From NCBI RefSeq assembly GCF_041381155.1, contig NC_091142.1, positions 28,657,963 through 28,721,962 on the forward strand: a stretch of DNA of 64,000 nt. The letters run 5' to 3'. Positions 51,680 to 64,000 of this stretch are shown in pieces. Position numbers and translations under genes: made by a program. How positions within the stretch are numbered: position 1 is the stretch's first letter; every line of letters begins with the position of its first letter. The notes beneath the pieces were generated by a model. It was not told where the DNA came from and searched no databases. It worked only from the letters and a program-made list of their open reading frames with translations. The DNA is from Argopecten irradians (taxonomy: Eukaryota > Mollusca > Bivalvia > Pectinida > Pectinidae).

Positions 51680-54600
51680 AATTAAAAAATATTACATTAA
51701 ATCTAACAAATGTTCACGTTCAGTTTTATGTTTCCCCGCTTAGGAACTTTTATTTAGAGGTTGGAATGGGCGCTAGATTATAAGCGATTGGTATGCATGT
51801 GTCCATCTTTGATATTTCAGAGGCTGCAGACTACTACATGGTCTCGGGAGTATCTGGTACGGTCCTACAGTACATTACTACAAGTTTTGATAAGAAATGT
51901 TACATGGAAGATTAGCATGAAAGTTTGCCAAGTATTGAATGCAAGGAATATGATTGTATTTGTTTATAAATGCGATTGTATTTGCTTATAAATGCGAGTT
52001 ATCTGACAGTTTGACCAATGCAGCATCAAATGCAAAGTGTAGTTTGTTTGAATTGTATAATTGTGCCAATTCTAGTTTTAAAGTTTTGTTCCCCATCGAA
52101 TTCCATTTTGTGTTGATGTCCATTTATTTTATTCAATGTTATCATAATATTGTTTTATTTTGGTGCTTCAATATTGAGTGTACTACCAAGTCTATCAAAT
52201 ACAAATTTGTTGCCATACAGATGTTTTGTTGAAGTTTTTTTTCCCTTTATTTAAACCAATGAACCTTGGCTACATTACAGTCCGGTTCAAATATAAGTTA
52301 TAACCTCACGACTGATGAAGACGCCTTGATAGCGTTTATACATTATCCAGGAGTTCACTTATTTTCATAACAAACTTACGAAAAAATTCGTAGAAATAAT
52401 CGAAATGATACAGTAGAAATTAGCCTGTGATAATAAATAAATATGTGACAGCACGCAGGAATAGTAAAGATATTCATTGAGAATTAACTGAAACAATCAA
52501 TTTTTTATCTGTTTTCATACTGAATCGGACTTTCTGATTGGCAGACTCTTTCTTCATACTAGAACTAGGCCTTCTACGAAGAAAAAATCAGAGAATTGAG
52601 CGAAAACTCGACGTCATGATGACGTCACATTAGAACCGTCTACGTTGCGTAACAATTGATTAAGATAAAGTAATCCTTTGGAAAATCAATGGAATCTTGC
52701 GTTGATTTTCCAAAGGATTACTTTGGATAACAGTAAATAACATATTTTGCAAAACAAGATTGTGTATACTTCGGATTACATTATGCCGGTAATTACAAAC
52801 CATAGACAGCATAAAACTAAGTGTGAAAACATGATAATTACAAGTATATAATGTCAAGCATTTTTAAGTTATGGAAACGTATAATAGTTAAAGTCTTAGT
52901 TTGTACATAAAATAGATGAAGTGCAGTAAAAGTGACGACTGTAGTGCAAAAATAGACAAAATAAGGAATACAGTATGTACCATATAGAAACATACTGTAT
53001 AAGTAACAAATCTCTTCTATAGATGTTGATGCATGTTAAATAATATGCAGATGGGGGCCATTCCAGTTATGGACTAACTTCAGTCATCTCGTTTAATTCG
53101 GAATGGAAACTCCAGGAATTAATAAAGCATTGATTTTGAATTATTTTGTAGTATCACCTTTGAATCCGAAACATACCGTTGATTTCTTTTTTGACAAATC
53201 TTTTTTAAGTCATATCAATCGCAAACTGGCCACTTTACCATTTTGTGATCCGGCTTTTCTACACAGGCTTGTGTACTACTGTATCAACACTTCGAATCGT
53301 TATTGTCCACTTCATTCTTTATTACATAACATTTTTTTTTTCTTTGTGTCTTGGTAAAGGGACAGACTATCTTTAAAATTCGACCTATTTTTGTCAACAA
53401 AGCTGGGCTTAATTCCTTGCCGCTACATCTTTTCATCATGATGATATTTATATGTTTTTAAGTATTTTTCTTTATTTCCATAACTTTATATTGGTGTGGT
53501 CTCCTCATTGTCATTCACCCTGTGACATTCATACTAAATCCGACTTTCTGATTGACGGATTGTTCTTCATATCTCTATATTTACCTTCTGCGTGTTTCGT
53601 CACTATATATAAACATCTCCTGAAGAACAGCGGCAGCTGGGAAAAGGTTAGAGATCGATCGCAGATTTGTTTTTGGGTTTTTTTTAAAATTTAAATCACA
53701 ACTTGAGGATATTCAACATTTATTTATTATATATATATATGAGTCAACCAACTGGAGAAAACAAACAGTTGCCTTTGAAAACACTATGAATACACTAACG
53801 ATTCTCGTGCATCGATCAGCTGCTTTCAAACATCACTCCATTTTCATACCAATAAAAAAAATAGTGCCCGCAATATTTTAATTTATATTTCTTGATATAG
53901 AATCAACCAAGGTTTACTGTACATAATTAGGAGGGTCACCTCGCCAATGTGATCGTGGTTGCAAAATTCTCTTACAGTCAATTTCATCAATATGATTGGC
54001 TTAGAAATTGCTCGCAGATACTAGCGCTCCTAGCGGCAGTGTATTCAACAACTTTGATTTTACCGGGAATTTTAAATAGCAAATTTTGAATATGAAAGTT
54101 ACTGAAATAAGCGTATCTGTAACGTTGAAATAGTAATAGTATATTACGGCTTTCATATCCTTACTATATACACTATCCAAAAGATCTTCTGTTTGAAAAT
54201 TTTCACCTGATTGTTTACAAAGTATCTAGACTTTTCGTCCCCAAAATGGTGTTTACAATGAATGAAGACGTTTCGTCCCAAAAATGCTTCGCTCCGAAGC
54301 TGGTTCCCCCCAGACGTTTACTCCCTATTAGAGACGGTTATTCTGCTACGGAAAAAAAATGAAATCAATATTTCACCTCGAACATCAAAATTGATACCAT
54401 AATGAATTTTGTAATTTGAATCAAATTTGTCTCGGAGCAAATACATTCCATGGCGAAATGGAGATGCATTTATCACGGCTGTGTTATGGCACATGGCCTT
54501 ACTACAACGGAAGAAAGATAACTCTAACAAAATTTTGGACAAACCTGATCTACTGATAAAATAGCACGTGACAGACGGTGAACATTTTGTAAATGTCCAA

Positions 54601-55863
54601 AGTGGCGTAATCTTAAAACTAACGGCAGTTAATAAGGTATGAATATTTACCACATCCATAATTATCGATAATTTCATAAGCACATGTAAAAGCACGTTCA
54701 GAGATTACCACTAAACCATACTTTTAAAACATTTTAGTTATTTTCACCACAGGAGCTTGACGTTCTGATTATATACATACAGCATATTCATTAAACTAGG
54801 TAATACGAAGTAAATTTTTGGCCGAATGACATAAATCATATATGGAATGTTCATATAACTCGAAGTGATATTTTTTGAACTACTAGATCGACGAAAATGT
54901 CGATTTCTTTTTCATAATTCTTCCGTAAAGGCACTTAAAAAGCTGTTTCAATTTGTAAAAATGTAGAGAAAACTGTTAATTGTTTAGCAATTATCCTGAG
55001 TTATATTTTACCAACAAGCATCAGAGATTAGCAATTAAAACTTACATAAACATATTCCCGACTCTCACTTGCATTGTGTGATCACTCGAGCGGAACTAAT
55101 CTCTACCACCTGGCACAGTCTTACAAATGCAATCGTACAAAAGCCCACATGATCACTGTTTTTAGTGCGATTACATCTTAGGGTGTGAACAATGTCATTT
55201 CAGTAATTACTCTGTTAATACATTTATTGTTTCCTTATGTTTTACAGAATGTCAGCATGCATGTATCATTTCAACTGGAAACAGTCTAGGAGAAGAATTG
55301 TGTGAACAAAAAGAAGTAATTTTCAACTGTGGAAGCTTAATATTGTAATCATTTTCAATCCGAAAATAATTACTATCATCATCTTCAAATTCCTTATTGT
55401 GAATTTAACTGTAATATGATTTAAGCATATACCTGATATTTGTTTATATTCTTTGACATGTACATGCTTGAAATGAAATGAATAAATAAAAGATTATTTA
55501 AATTTAAAACACAATATGACATTAGCTGTTTATATTTTTTGTCAAAAACATATTAAGCTTAATTATCGTTCATAACACACTAATCATCACCTTCGAGACA
55601 ATTTAATGAAAATCAATTAAACATTAATTTGTATAACGCAGGTCGTCTTATGTTTTCCCCGCCTTGACTATCAATGTTCCCTGATCACTCTGAAAGTATT
55701 GATTTTACCTTTGTTTTTTCGCTCACCACATGAACTGCCTTTACATCAATCACACCAATGAGACATACATTTACTACATTCATTATAACACTAGTAAGGC
55801 AATTCTGCAAGATCAGCGAACATTGTTGATTTACCTTGAATATCTACATGCAGAGTATGGTAC
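51680..55863. other. Non-coding remainder of block 2
   Basis: Counterpart of 27660-33418 without the LINE; the empty LINE target GGTTAGAGATCGATCG is at about 53647-53662. The minus frame 54318-54695 (125 aa) is noted under the block 1 counterpart and not called. No other gene. Confidence 0.5.
52495..52732. mobile_element. MITE with internal hairpin (block 2 only)
   Basis: About 238 bp absent from block 1, where the sequence reads GAAACAAATAAATAAC. It contains TGACGTCA (52620-52627) and a hairpin at about 52668-52726 (AGTAATCCTTTGGAAAATCA and mirror). It shares GTTTTCATAC and CTTTCTGATTGGC with the element at 30240-30440 in opposite orientation. Confidence 0.65.
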
Positions 55864-55867
55864 CATA

Positions 55868-56116
55868 TGTAACGGGAGGAGAAAATGTAGCGACAAGACC
55901 GGGATTCGATCCCGAACACTAGCTGAGTGCTCTACCTACTGAACTACCTGGTCATCGATAATCGACCCAGTCCAGTCCCGCTACACTCCTCCCTCCTTTT
56001 TTGAATACATACGAGACCCTTTCAAACACCACAACCGTTGGTAGGAGAGAAGAAAATGTAGCTCTTCCGACTGAGCTACCTGATCACCGATAATCAACCC
56101 AGTCTGATCCCGCTAC
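55868..56116 (-). repeat. tRNA-derived SINE heads, two partial copies
   Basis: On the minus strand a tRNA-like sequence starts near 55953 (GACCAGGTAGTTCAGTAGGT, an A-box) and continues to a B-box-like GGATCGAATCCC (55900-55912). A second, shorter copy at 56060-56116 has TAGCTCAGTCGGAAGAGC (A-box) and the same leader (GTAGCGGGATCAGACTGGG). Not a functional tRNA: the acceptor stem does not pair. Pol III-type promoter boxes are typical of SINEs. Confidence 0.65.
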
Positions 56117-56584
56117 AAATATTTATCTGGTTATTTTATCTCCCTTCCTATTTTCAATCTACCTTTATGACTTAGAATCTTACCTGGTGGAAAAGAATAT
56201 TTTGTCTTACAAATCTTGACAAATTATGCACACTGTGCAAGCTAAACTACGTATCCGCTAGCTGATTGCTGTTGATTGTTAATGATCTCAAACACACTAA
56301 TTACTTATTGTGCCAATTTAAGTAAATATATTCTACTCTTTTCAAATATTCCTGATTACTATTCATGTGTAATATCTTAAAACATTGACATGTGCACGGA
56401 GTACGGCGCACCAGACCGCCGATGTTTTGGACATCTGCTAGATATTTCAGTTTCAGGTTACGGTGGCCAATAAAAGAAAACAAACAAAAGTACCTGCGCA
56501 AATTATACCAGTTTTTACGGTATATGATATTGGAATATATCCCAAACTTTTTATCATATTATTTGCCAATAACACTGTTATGAT

Positions 56585-57140
56585 ATCAGAAATATCTGAT
56601 GGTCTACAACAAATGTTACATGAATTTTAACAATATTGCATAACATGGAAATTAGAACTTAATATCAGAAAGAAAAAAATTGTGATATTCTCAAGACGTA
56701 AATCGGTACAACAACACCAGTTGATGTTATGGAATACAGAATTAGATTTATAAGAATTGTTTACATATCTAGGTACAGAAAATAATGTTAATGGTAGCGT
56801 TTTTAAAGAAAGGGAAAAAACCTGCTGAACAAACAATTAAATCGGTGTTTGCTATTTATAAGAAATAAAGGAATGTATCTCTTCCTGTTCATCTTAAACT
56901 GAAAATATTTGATTCACTTGTAATGACAGTTTTATTATACTCATCAGAGGTATGGGGATTTGAAAATAAAAAAATGTAGAAAAATTCATTTGTAATTTTG
57001 TAAAACAATCCTGAAGTTAAGAAAGTGTACAAACAATTTCATGGTCTATGGTGAGCTAACAAGTTATCCGGTTTGAATTGAAGTTCGGATACAATGTATA
57101 TCAATCAACTTGCTGTTTTACAAAAGAATAATTACAAAAC
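56585..57140 (+). mobile_element. Decayed LINE-like reverse transcriptase fragment
   Basis: Broken frames on the + strand read like the part of a non-LTR reverse transcriptase after the catalytic box: TWKLELNIRKKKIVIFSRR, FTYLGTENNVNGS, SVFAIYKK, HLKLKIFDSLVMTVLLYSSE, VWGFENK. Several stops and frame changes show it is dead. Family not resolved; the motifs differ from the LINEs at 5190 and 29396. Confidence 0.6.
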
Positions 57141-57648
57141 TTGTTAAGAGTAGACCAATTGACCAATTTATTCAAAAATCACATGGTGATATTGATAAGT
57201 CTTCAAGAGGACAGACATATTCTATATTTAAGACATTTTGACATAGAAAAGTTTGCCTCGTCTTTCTCTGCTGCAAAACAATACTTGTTAACTGATACTG
57301 TGGTCCCAGGAACTTGATGACAATAGTCATTAAGAATGGATATTTTCATTAACATCAAATTAACAAGGAAAATGCTAAAGGTGTTATACAATCATTTGAC
57401 ATATAACATCATAGGAAATATTAGAATGGGCTTTCAAAATTTTAGTATGTGTCTCTTGTTTTACATCTTGGTGTCCAAGGAATCCTCAAAAGTCCAAACT
57501 GGAAGGAACACCAGCCAAATTTATTTCTTATTGTACAAAACTACAGTAGTATTGACCTTAGAAATATATTCCTCCTATCCTCGAGACCGAGCCATTTAGT
57601 ACTTTCAGTACTTTGATTTTATCCTGCAACTGCCCAACATACTTAAGG

Positions 57649-60144
57649 AGTAAGTGACACCCTTATATCCCTACGGCCCAATAGTCCGAAGGCCCGTTAG
57701 TCCGAAAATTAGTAAATATTACAAGTTATAGAGTTGTTATAATTAACGTATTTTGACGAAAACATTTTTCGGCACTGCTGATCTGACAATTTCTATGGAC
57801 AGCAAGTTGTCATTTCTTCATGGAGCAATGCCAGTTCAAAATTACATCAAAATAAAAAAAAAAATAATAATAATAAAAATGACATCTTACATTTTATAGG
57901 ATATCTCACAAGCATACAATCTGTGGATTATCTTACAAACATGCAAGCTTTAAAATGTCCGATTGTTAGCCTTTTGTACACTATATTGCATTAGGATTAA
58001 CATTGCTCCTTGGATAAATGATGTATATAATCAAATCCTACCGAAAAATGACTTTTATTATACCAGTAAACTTCGTTATATTGTACAATATATATGGTCA
58101 AGGGTACATGTATTTAACGACTTTTTTTTGCTTCCCCATTCTTTGAATTGTTTATTCTACCCATAATGATGGAAATGGTCCGCATAATGATATTTTTTGG
58201 GTGAAATATTAAACAGGATTGCATTGTACATATTAAAAATAGTACTCTTTAATATCAGAATCGTTTATGTATTTCAAGATTATGCTCTTTTTGAAAATAC
58301 GATACATTTCGTTGTTTCATATCATTTTCCGTATCAATTCTATAGTCACATACATGTAAGTATACCTTAGCAAGTTTACAACAAATCTTTTGCATCGAAA
58401 ACTGTAATAAACCTTTGTTTCATTCAAGTACTGTTCGCATATAAATCCCAATTATATTAACTGTTTTCGGACTATCGGGCCTTCGGACTATATGGCATTC
58501 GGACCAACGGGCCTTAGGACTAATAGACATTTCCACGAACTGAGCGGATGTGAGAATGAGCTGTGAATGTGAACTCTGACGGGGATCATCTCAAAATGTT
58601 ATTTGTTATTCTTATGCTTTTGAAACTATATTATGTAATGTTGTTGTCAGCTTTTAAAAGCGCGCTTAGCTCAGTCGGTTAGCCAGCCGTTCAGTGACAC
58701 GAGGGTCCCTAGTTCAAAGCACATCTGTTGGGGACGAAATATATTATTTTTTATATAATGCATTTTAACAAAATGAATATAAAACAGATAACCGATTTAT
58801 TTTATCACGGACAATGCACAATTTGGACTTGTCACACCACAATATACATATAAATTATGAGTACAGTTGATAATACCAGTATGATCACACTCTTTGGGGT
58901 GACACAGGAAAATGTAATCCGGGGGAGGGGGGGGGGGTAAGATAATCGTAAGTTGTCAAACACGAGGCTGTACACTGAGTGCTTTGCAGAGTTGAGGTTT
59001 CCTGTCGTAGGCCTACACAAAAGAGGGTGAACGATACTTTTTCTTTTACCTTGTGCGCCTTGTGCGCTACGTCGTTGTCTCTAATAGGAACGGGTCAGCA
59101 ATGCAAGCAATGATGTCATAACGTGACCTGAATAAATCGTCGTCGTCATTGTGACGTCATTGAATTTGTGTCGAGACGTAATGCAACTGTTACCGCTACG
59201 TTGGGATAGTTGTGTCGCGACGTCATAATTTTTTTTTTATCCCAGGGCGAGATAGAAAAATAGATAAAATTGATATCATATTAATAAAAAAAGAAAATCC
59301 AGTCGAGGCATTAGCTGATCACTTATAGGCAACAGATTTTATTAATCTTTCCTTTAGCAACCATGGAATACCCTTGAATGATTTAATTTCATTTGTTACG
59401 CTCATTTCTATTGCTTAGATCTTTGAGGTTATTTTTCCATAGCCCGAGAGAACTGTATGTCAATTATAACGTCAGGTATACAAAATGGTTTCGCGGGGAA
59501 TTTTAAAAGCGGCAGTCATTGGCCAAATTGAATTATTGGATAAGATATCACTGCGCCACATCTCAATTTGTTTATCGTAAAAGTAAGTAAATTCACAGAA
59601 TTTATGCCTAACTGAGATATCCCCCATTGTTGAGATATGTGTTGCTCCTGCTGTACGGCGACAACTTCTCTTCAATTTATTGACATAGAAGTAAAATAAA
59701 AGTAGAAGTAAGATTGATTTTTGGTTTGTCACGTTAGTTACGTATCCGTGTAAATGTGTGTGTATGTTTTTTTCTTAAATTTAATTTGTATTACATCTTC
59801 TGACTACCGTAGATTGATTCATAAATTGTGTAAGTAAACGGACAAATAAACTGACGTGGCCCTATTATATTATTACACTATAACGTATAAATTTACATTG
59901 ATGATTTGTCAATACATGTGAAACGTATCAGTTTTAACAATTGAAACGAGGTTGGGATAGCACACATACAGACATCTATCAAACTTTATATCACACGATT
60001 AACTTTTGAGACGACCCCCGTCAGAGTTCAAATTCACAGCTCATTCTCACATCCGCTCAGTTGGTGGAAATGTCTAATAGGCCTTCGAACTAACGGGCCG
60101 TTGGACTATTGGGCCGTAGAGATATAAGGCGGTCACCGTAACCT
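57649..60144. mobile_element. 2.5-kb inverted-repeat element (CGGCCCAATAGTCC ends)
   Basis: The left end (CCTTATATCCCTACGGCCCA, ATAGTCCGAAGGCCCGTTAG) is mirrored at 60080-60140. A further inner inverted pair is 58500-58600 and 59995-60085 (ACTGAGCGGATGTGAGAATG, AGCTGTGAAT, AACTCTGACGGGG). Unpaired DNA of ~750 bp (57715-58470) lies between the two parts of the left arm and may be a later insertion. No transposase frame, so non-autonomous or decayed. Confidence 0.6.
58664..58725 (+). repeat. tRNA-like SINE head, degenerate
   Basis: TTAGCTCAGTCGGTTAG (58667-58683) is a good A-box, and TAGTTCAAAGC (58710-58720) is a weakened B-box at tRNA spacing. The flanks do not form an acceptor stem, so it is more likely a SINE remnant than a tRNA gene. 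Confidence 0.5.
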
Positions 60145-60531
60145 CTTACTTTGCTTAGTTTATGAGATGACAAACCTAAGGGAGCACGAGGTAAATTGGT
60201 AAACGCGTCAATAATACATTTAAAAAATAAATGTGTTTTATTGTGTGTCTCCGATTGTCTCGTACATGTGTTATTTGTAAACATTGACACTTGATTTGTG
60301 GAATGTAAAAGGAAGTCCGTCAATGTTTACATGTATCCATACGCACGTTCTGCACTCGAGTTCAATTGGGAAATAAACAGATCTGCTCCAACTTAGTTTA
60401 TCGATACAGAAACAGTGTCGATTGTCAATACGATCACGTGAATTTGTTCCACATCTGACGGAACATTTTCTTACTTGACTCCGAACTTTAACCTTACGGT
60501 GAATGAAACGTCATTCAGTCCCGCTAAAAAG

Positions 60532-60619
60532 TGACGTCACATTCACCGGAATGACGTCATTTTTACGATATCGAAAATCTCGTATGGCGGTGTCGTCTTT
60601 TTCTTGGCTCATGATAAAG
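60532..60619 (+). promoter_or_regulatory. CRE-bearing promoter and possible first coding exon
   Basis: Two perfect palindromic CRE/ATF sites TGACGTCA lie at 60532-60539 and 60552-60559, 20 bp apart (two helical turns). Twenty-four bases later an ATG (60584) opens 12 codons, MAVSSFSWLMIK, ending exactly at a strong donor AAAG|GTATGT (60619/60620), phase 0. No downstream exon can be linked within the window, and TGACGTCA is common in the local MITEs, so this may be a chance arrangement. Confidence 0.25.
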
Positions 60620-60695
60620 GTATGTACTGTAAAGTAACTCTTTGATGGGTAATTATGTTTTTTTCAGTATTTTTGCATTGTTTCGGGGATATTAC

Positions 60696-61010
60696 ATCCT
60701 CGATACTCCAGGGCTTCCGATCACTTACGATCTCTACACCCCTGGACTCTCTCATAGTGAAATTGAAGGCAGCTCAGCGGAAAACATTTGACCAATCACA
60801 GGCTAGCAAATATTTCATTTGAAGACTACAGAGAGAGCAACGCCTAACATCAAAGCCACAGAGTTAACCACAGTGTACCGTTATACGGCTCTTTTGATGT
60901 ACATCAAATGACAAAGTTACCTGTTCTATTCTGTTGCCTCCAGTTTTACTATGAGATAGTCCAGGGGTGTAGAGATCGTAAGTGATCGGAACCCCTGGAG
61001 TATCGAGGAT
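60696..61010. mobile_element. MITE with ~80-bp TIRs and 11-bp target duplication
   Basis: Terminal inverted repeats of about 80 bp start ATCCTCGATACTCCAGGG and include TTCCGATCACTTACGATCTC and ACACCCCTGGACT. It is flanked by a perfect 11-bp direct repeat GGGGATATTAC (60685-60695 and 61011-61021). Long TIRs with 9-11-bp duplications suggest a Mutator-like family. No coding capacity; the few differences between arms indicate a young copy. Confidence 0.85.
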
Positions 61011-61224
61011 GGGGATATTACACACTGAATAGAAATACTAGTACTGTTTGCGAATGCGCTTATATATTTTCCACGGCAGTAAAAAGGAGTATAGGTCCTA
61101 CTCTCATTCGGTTTAGTGAATGAATCTTTTCCTGTGCATCATAGAAGCGTCTCGCTTCGAGCGAAAAAAGTAAATAACTGGCAATTTGCTACGATGGCCG
61201 ACAGCGGCCGTCACCCCGTACACG

Positions 61225-61345
61225 CATATTAGAAAAATGTGTACCTGAAAAATGTGTACCATGACAACTCGTACACGTGAATTAGAAAAATGTGTACATG
61301 AAAAATGCGTACCGTGACAAATCATATGTAGATATCTACACATTT
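61225..61345. repeat. Short GAAAAATGTGTACC tandem/dispersed repeat
   Basis: GAAAAATGTGTAC or a close variant occurs four times in ~100 bp in two ordered pairs (61232-61320), and its mirror at 61336-61350. The minus-strand 76-aa frame over it is repeat-derived. Confidence 0.55.
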
Positions 61346-61349
61346 TTCT

Positions 61350-64000
61350 ATAACCTTATTTTATAAATATACATGATACAGCAATGGAGATATAATGTTA
61401 ATCTTTTGTAACTTTCACTAATAATTCAATTTTTGCTTGTAACAAGTATTTTCATTGGCTTAACAATTTACTTTATCAGCCCATAAAGGAAAAAATGGCG
61501 TCGCCGTTTGTAGCAACACTTCTGATTGAGACAATGACGTATTTATAGATTTATGGAGGCGTGTGTAATACACGCCTGCCATTATGGAATCACTTTGGTT
61601 TTCAATGGTCACCGGAACACTATACATATACCTTGGTAATCCTATCGACAGTTTCTGGAACTACGGGAGATAACTTTACACTGTGTATATTGCAACGTAG
61701 TATTGTACAGCAGTCTATACTAACTTTCAGAGGCTCTTCGTTTATCACATGTCACATTCATGTTTCAGTCACATTATAATTTCCCACTTAATTAATTCAG
61801 ACTTATTTCCAATGTTACAATAAGGCATTAATTATTCTCACCGAAAGTGTGTCTCAATATCGATACAGACTAACTTGCAAACCGCGAATCTAACAGTAAT
61901 TGCATATAAACTTGTTTGTAAGTAAAAATAATCCAACTGACAATAAATGCCTTTTCAATTACGGGTATTTGATCGATTTGATAAAAATGAACTAAATCCC
62001 CAAACGAACTAGAATTCCCCAAACTGACGAACATGTCAACAAGAACAGTCCGTACAAAGGGAGACAACTGTTATAAACTCTGCCGACGCTATACCATGCA
62101 TAGTGTTACTATATAAAACTTGGATTTAATTAACCGAGAAAATCACACACGTGTTCACTGCTTCACTCATGTTACCGGGGACGCCATCATGGCTTCTTAT
62201 ATTTGTAATTATAAGTGCGATGTCACGATATTTAAATATCACAGGCCTAAAAGGATATAATCTGACAATGATTTAGACGAAGTTTTATTCAATTTTACCG
62301 AACGAAAATCTGACGTTCATGAAGAAAGGCGACGTCCCGTACTATCGCTATTACCTGAACCTGACGCCGTGTTGGTCCTGGAATGGCTGGCGAGTTTACA
62401 GCCGTGAGTGTTGATAATTTTTGTTAAAATCTTGTTGTAAAAACTTCAATAAACTTTTAATATACTTCATTTAAAGTTGATAAGATTATTTTCGTGCATT
62501 TTTCAACGGCAAATAATGTACTAACATCCTACAATAAACACACTAAGTTGCTCGTGATCGGAACGATAGAAAGTGAAAGAAGCGGTGAACGGGCGTTGAA
62601 CCGGCACGGACAAAGCAAAAATAACAGTGTTTCACAGAGCAAATATATTGATGGAGCCACGATACAGACATTAATTAGTTTGTTTACGATATTTCATATT
62701 TTTTTTTTATTTTCAAAATTGATTTTATTCCCCAGCAAATTAGAGGGATGCCAGGGTTAACGTTGGGACCATGGGTTCATCCCTCTTACAACATATAGCC
62801 TCTTACAGGAGGTCTCTTTCACTCCTTTCATTTAATCACATTTGATTTGCTCCATTTATTCTCCAAACTCATTTATACAAATACAAATATAGAGCATTTT
62901 ACATTAATTGAAAGGGTTTCTCTTGTATTCATACATGTAATCATTTATATTATTGATGTTATGTCACCTATTTGTTAATTATGACATCATACTTTTTTTA
63001 AATCGTTGTGCATAAAATTGAGAACAAATATAGATCAACAAATTTAAAATAGGTCAGAGGGTTTCTCTTTTATTCATACATGTAATCATATATACATACA
63101 TATTATTGGGCAAACCAGTATGTGATTTAATAAAATATTGTTAATTAGTATGATCATTAGTTTCCAGTTGCAAAAAGGTGTTAACACAAACAAGTTGAAA
63201 TAACATAATAAACAATTAATGATTTCATAAGACAAGCAATGAAAAAAATAGTGATCATTGTGGGTATACCACTACAAGTTAATACAAATATTGGTGTATC
63301 TATATCAGCATTTCAAGGTTGGTCTGTAATATTATCCGAATTTCCAAAATCCAATGGTGCATATATTGTCACATCATTAAAACCATGACCGTATTTTGTC
63401 CATGTATTTTCCAAGTATATGACCAAAAATTATCGGAGCTGGTTCACTGTCGACTGATCATAGTGACCGCCATCTTGTTTACGATATTTCAGGTAATTTG
63501 TGCATATATTGTTTTTTAAGTTATAAAAAATCGGCATTTTTTTTAGTATTTCCGACAGAGAAAATCGCCCATTTTCTGACATGTAAACGTTTTTATTAAT
63601 TTTTGAAGTCCTCATGTCGAATTATATTTGGAAATGATAGCATCACTGTGTAGTTTGATTCATTCTGAAACAACATTATTAACAAAACATTGCTCAAAAG
63701 TGAACATAAAAGTAAATAAATGCAACTTTAAAAAAGTATTATCAATCCAGACTGAAAACTTCACAAAGTGCCATTGAGATGGTGCATACACTTGACAGAT
63801 GTTGCAACAATGTTCGTGTTGAACATTGTATACTTTCCTCATAGAAGATGATGAAGTCTACTAGTTTGCATGTGGTAAAGGGTTATCTGCTGATGTGTTC
63901 ACTTGAGAGTTGATGTAGATACATGGTATGCTTGAATGACATATGATTAGTTAAAAGCTTATCCGACTTGAGTCACTTTACCTGTAAATCTGTGAAGACA
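61350..64000. other. Gene-free right end of window
   Basis: AT-rich. 62258-62403 is open in one frame (EERRRPVLSLLPEPDAVLVLEWLASLQ) and is followed by a donor-like GTGAGT, but it has no ATG in that frame and a stop just upstream, so I do not call an exon. 62905-62955 and 63057-63105 are direct repeats containing GGGTTTCTCTT and TATTCATACATGTAATCAT. At 61440-61540 is a copy of the TTCTGATTG-type MITE also seen at 2440-2530. Nothing else recognised. Confidence 0.45.

Larger units (their letters stand above)
57141..60531. other. Gene-free stretch with inverted-repeat element
   Basis: No conserved protein. The frames (67-87 aa) are short and compositionally biased. Most of it is the inverted-repeat element described next. 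Confidence 0.5.

Noticed and set aside
58664-58725. Possible functional tRNA gene
   Set aside because: A good A-box but a damaged B-box and no pairing acceptor stem; a SINE remnant is more likely.
62258-62403. Candidate coding exon ending at GTGAGT
   Set aside because: Stop just upstream in frame, no ATG and no usable acceptor in phase; kept only as a note.

Overview
The window is eukaryotic: intron-bearing animal genes with GT-AG splice sites, AT-rich intergenic DNA, and a dense load of MITE-like palindromes, LINE fragments, tRNA-derived SINEs and satellite-bearing elements. The protein genes and the repeat types (pearl-like elements with ~160 bp core repeats, TA-flanked short elements) point to a mollusc, most likely a bivalve. 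That is an inference from recall, not a search.

Layout. 1-6538 holds no confident gene: MITEs, tandem repeats and a decayed LINE. 6639-8340 (+) is a four-exon SR splicing factor of the SRSF1/SRSF9 family (gene A, 218 aa). From 8027, inside intron 3 of gene A, to 55863 the sequence is a head-to-tail pair of near-identical blocks, 8027-33418 and 33419-55863. Each block carries exon 4 of gene A, a second SRSF1-type gene on the minus strand (gene B: 20162-24376 and 43848-47735), and a cytoplasmic dynein light chain LC8/DYNLL gene on the plus strand (27176-27445 and 51201-51470) head to head with gene B. 55864-64000 holds only repeats, SINE and LINE fragments and one weak promoter/first-exon candidate.

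The two blocks differ by several large insertions or deletions (Helentron-like elements, MITEs, a 5'-truncated LINE, half of a foldback element) and by scattered point changes. Gene B of block 1 carries a one-base insertion that stops the frame in RRM1; block 2 encodes an intact 249-residue SRSF1. Gene A is present once in full and once as an orphan exon 4. The pattern fits either a young segmental duplication or two haplotypes of a heterozygous animal placed in tandem by an assembler. A burst of small deletions at the junction favours checking the second reading first.

Functionally the window links splicing regulators (two SRSF1-type SR proteins in convergent orientation) with a dynein light chain on a shared divergent promoter, an arrangement I recall also from the human SRSF9/DYNLL1 locus. 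The most unusual signal is that downstream of both SR genes, in each case on the sense strand, lies a strongly GGA-enriched tract. GGA is the core motif bound by SRSF1's second RRM, which suggests autoregulatory binding platforms.
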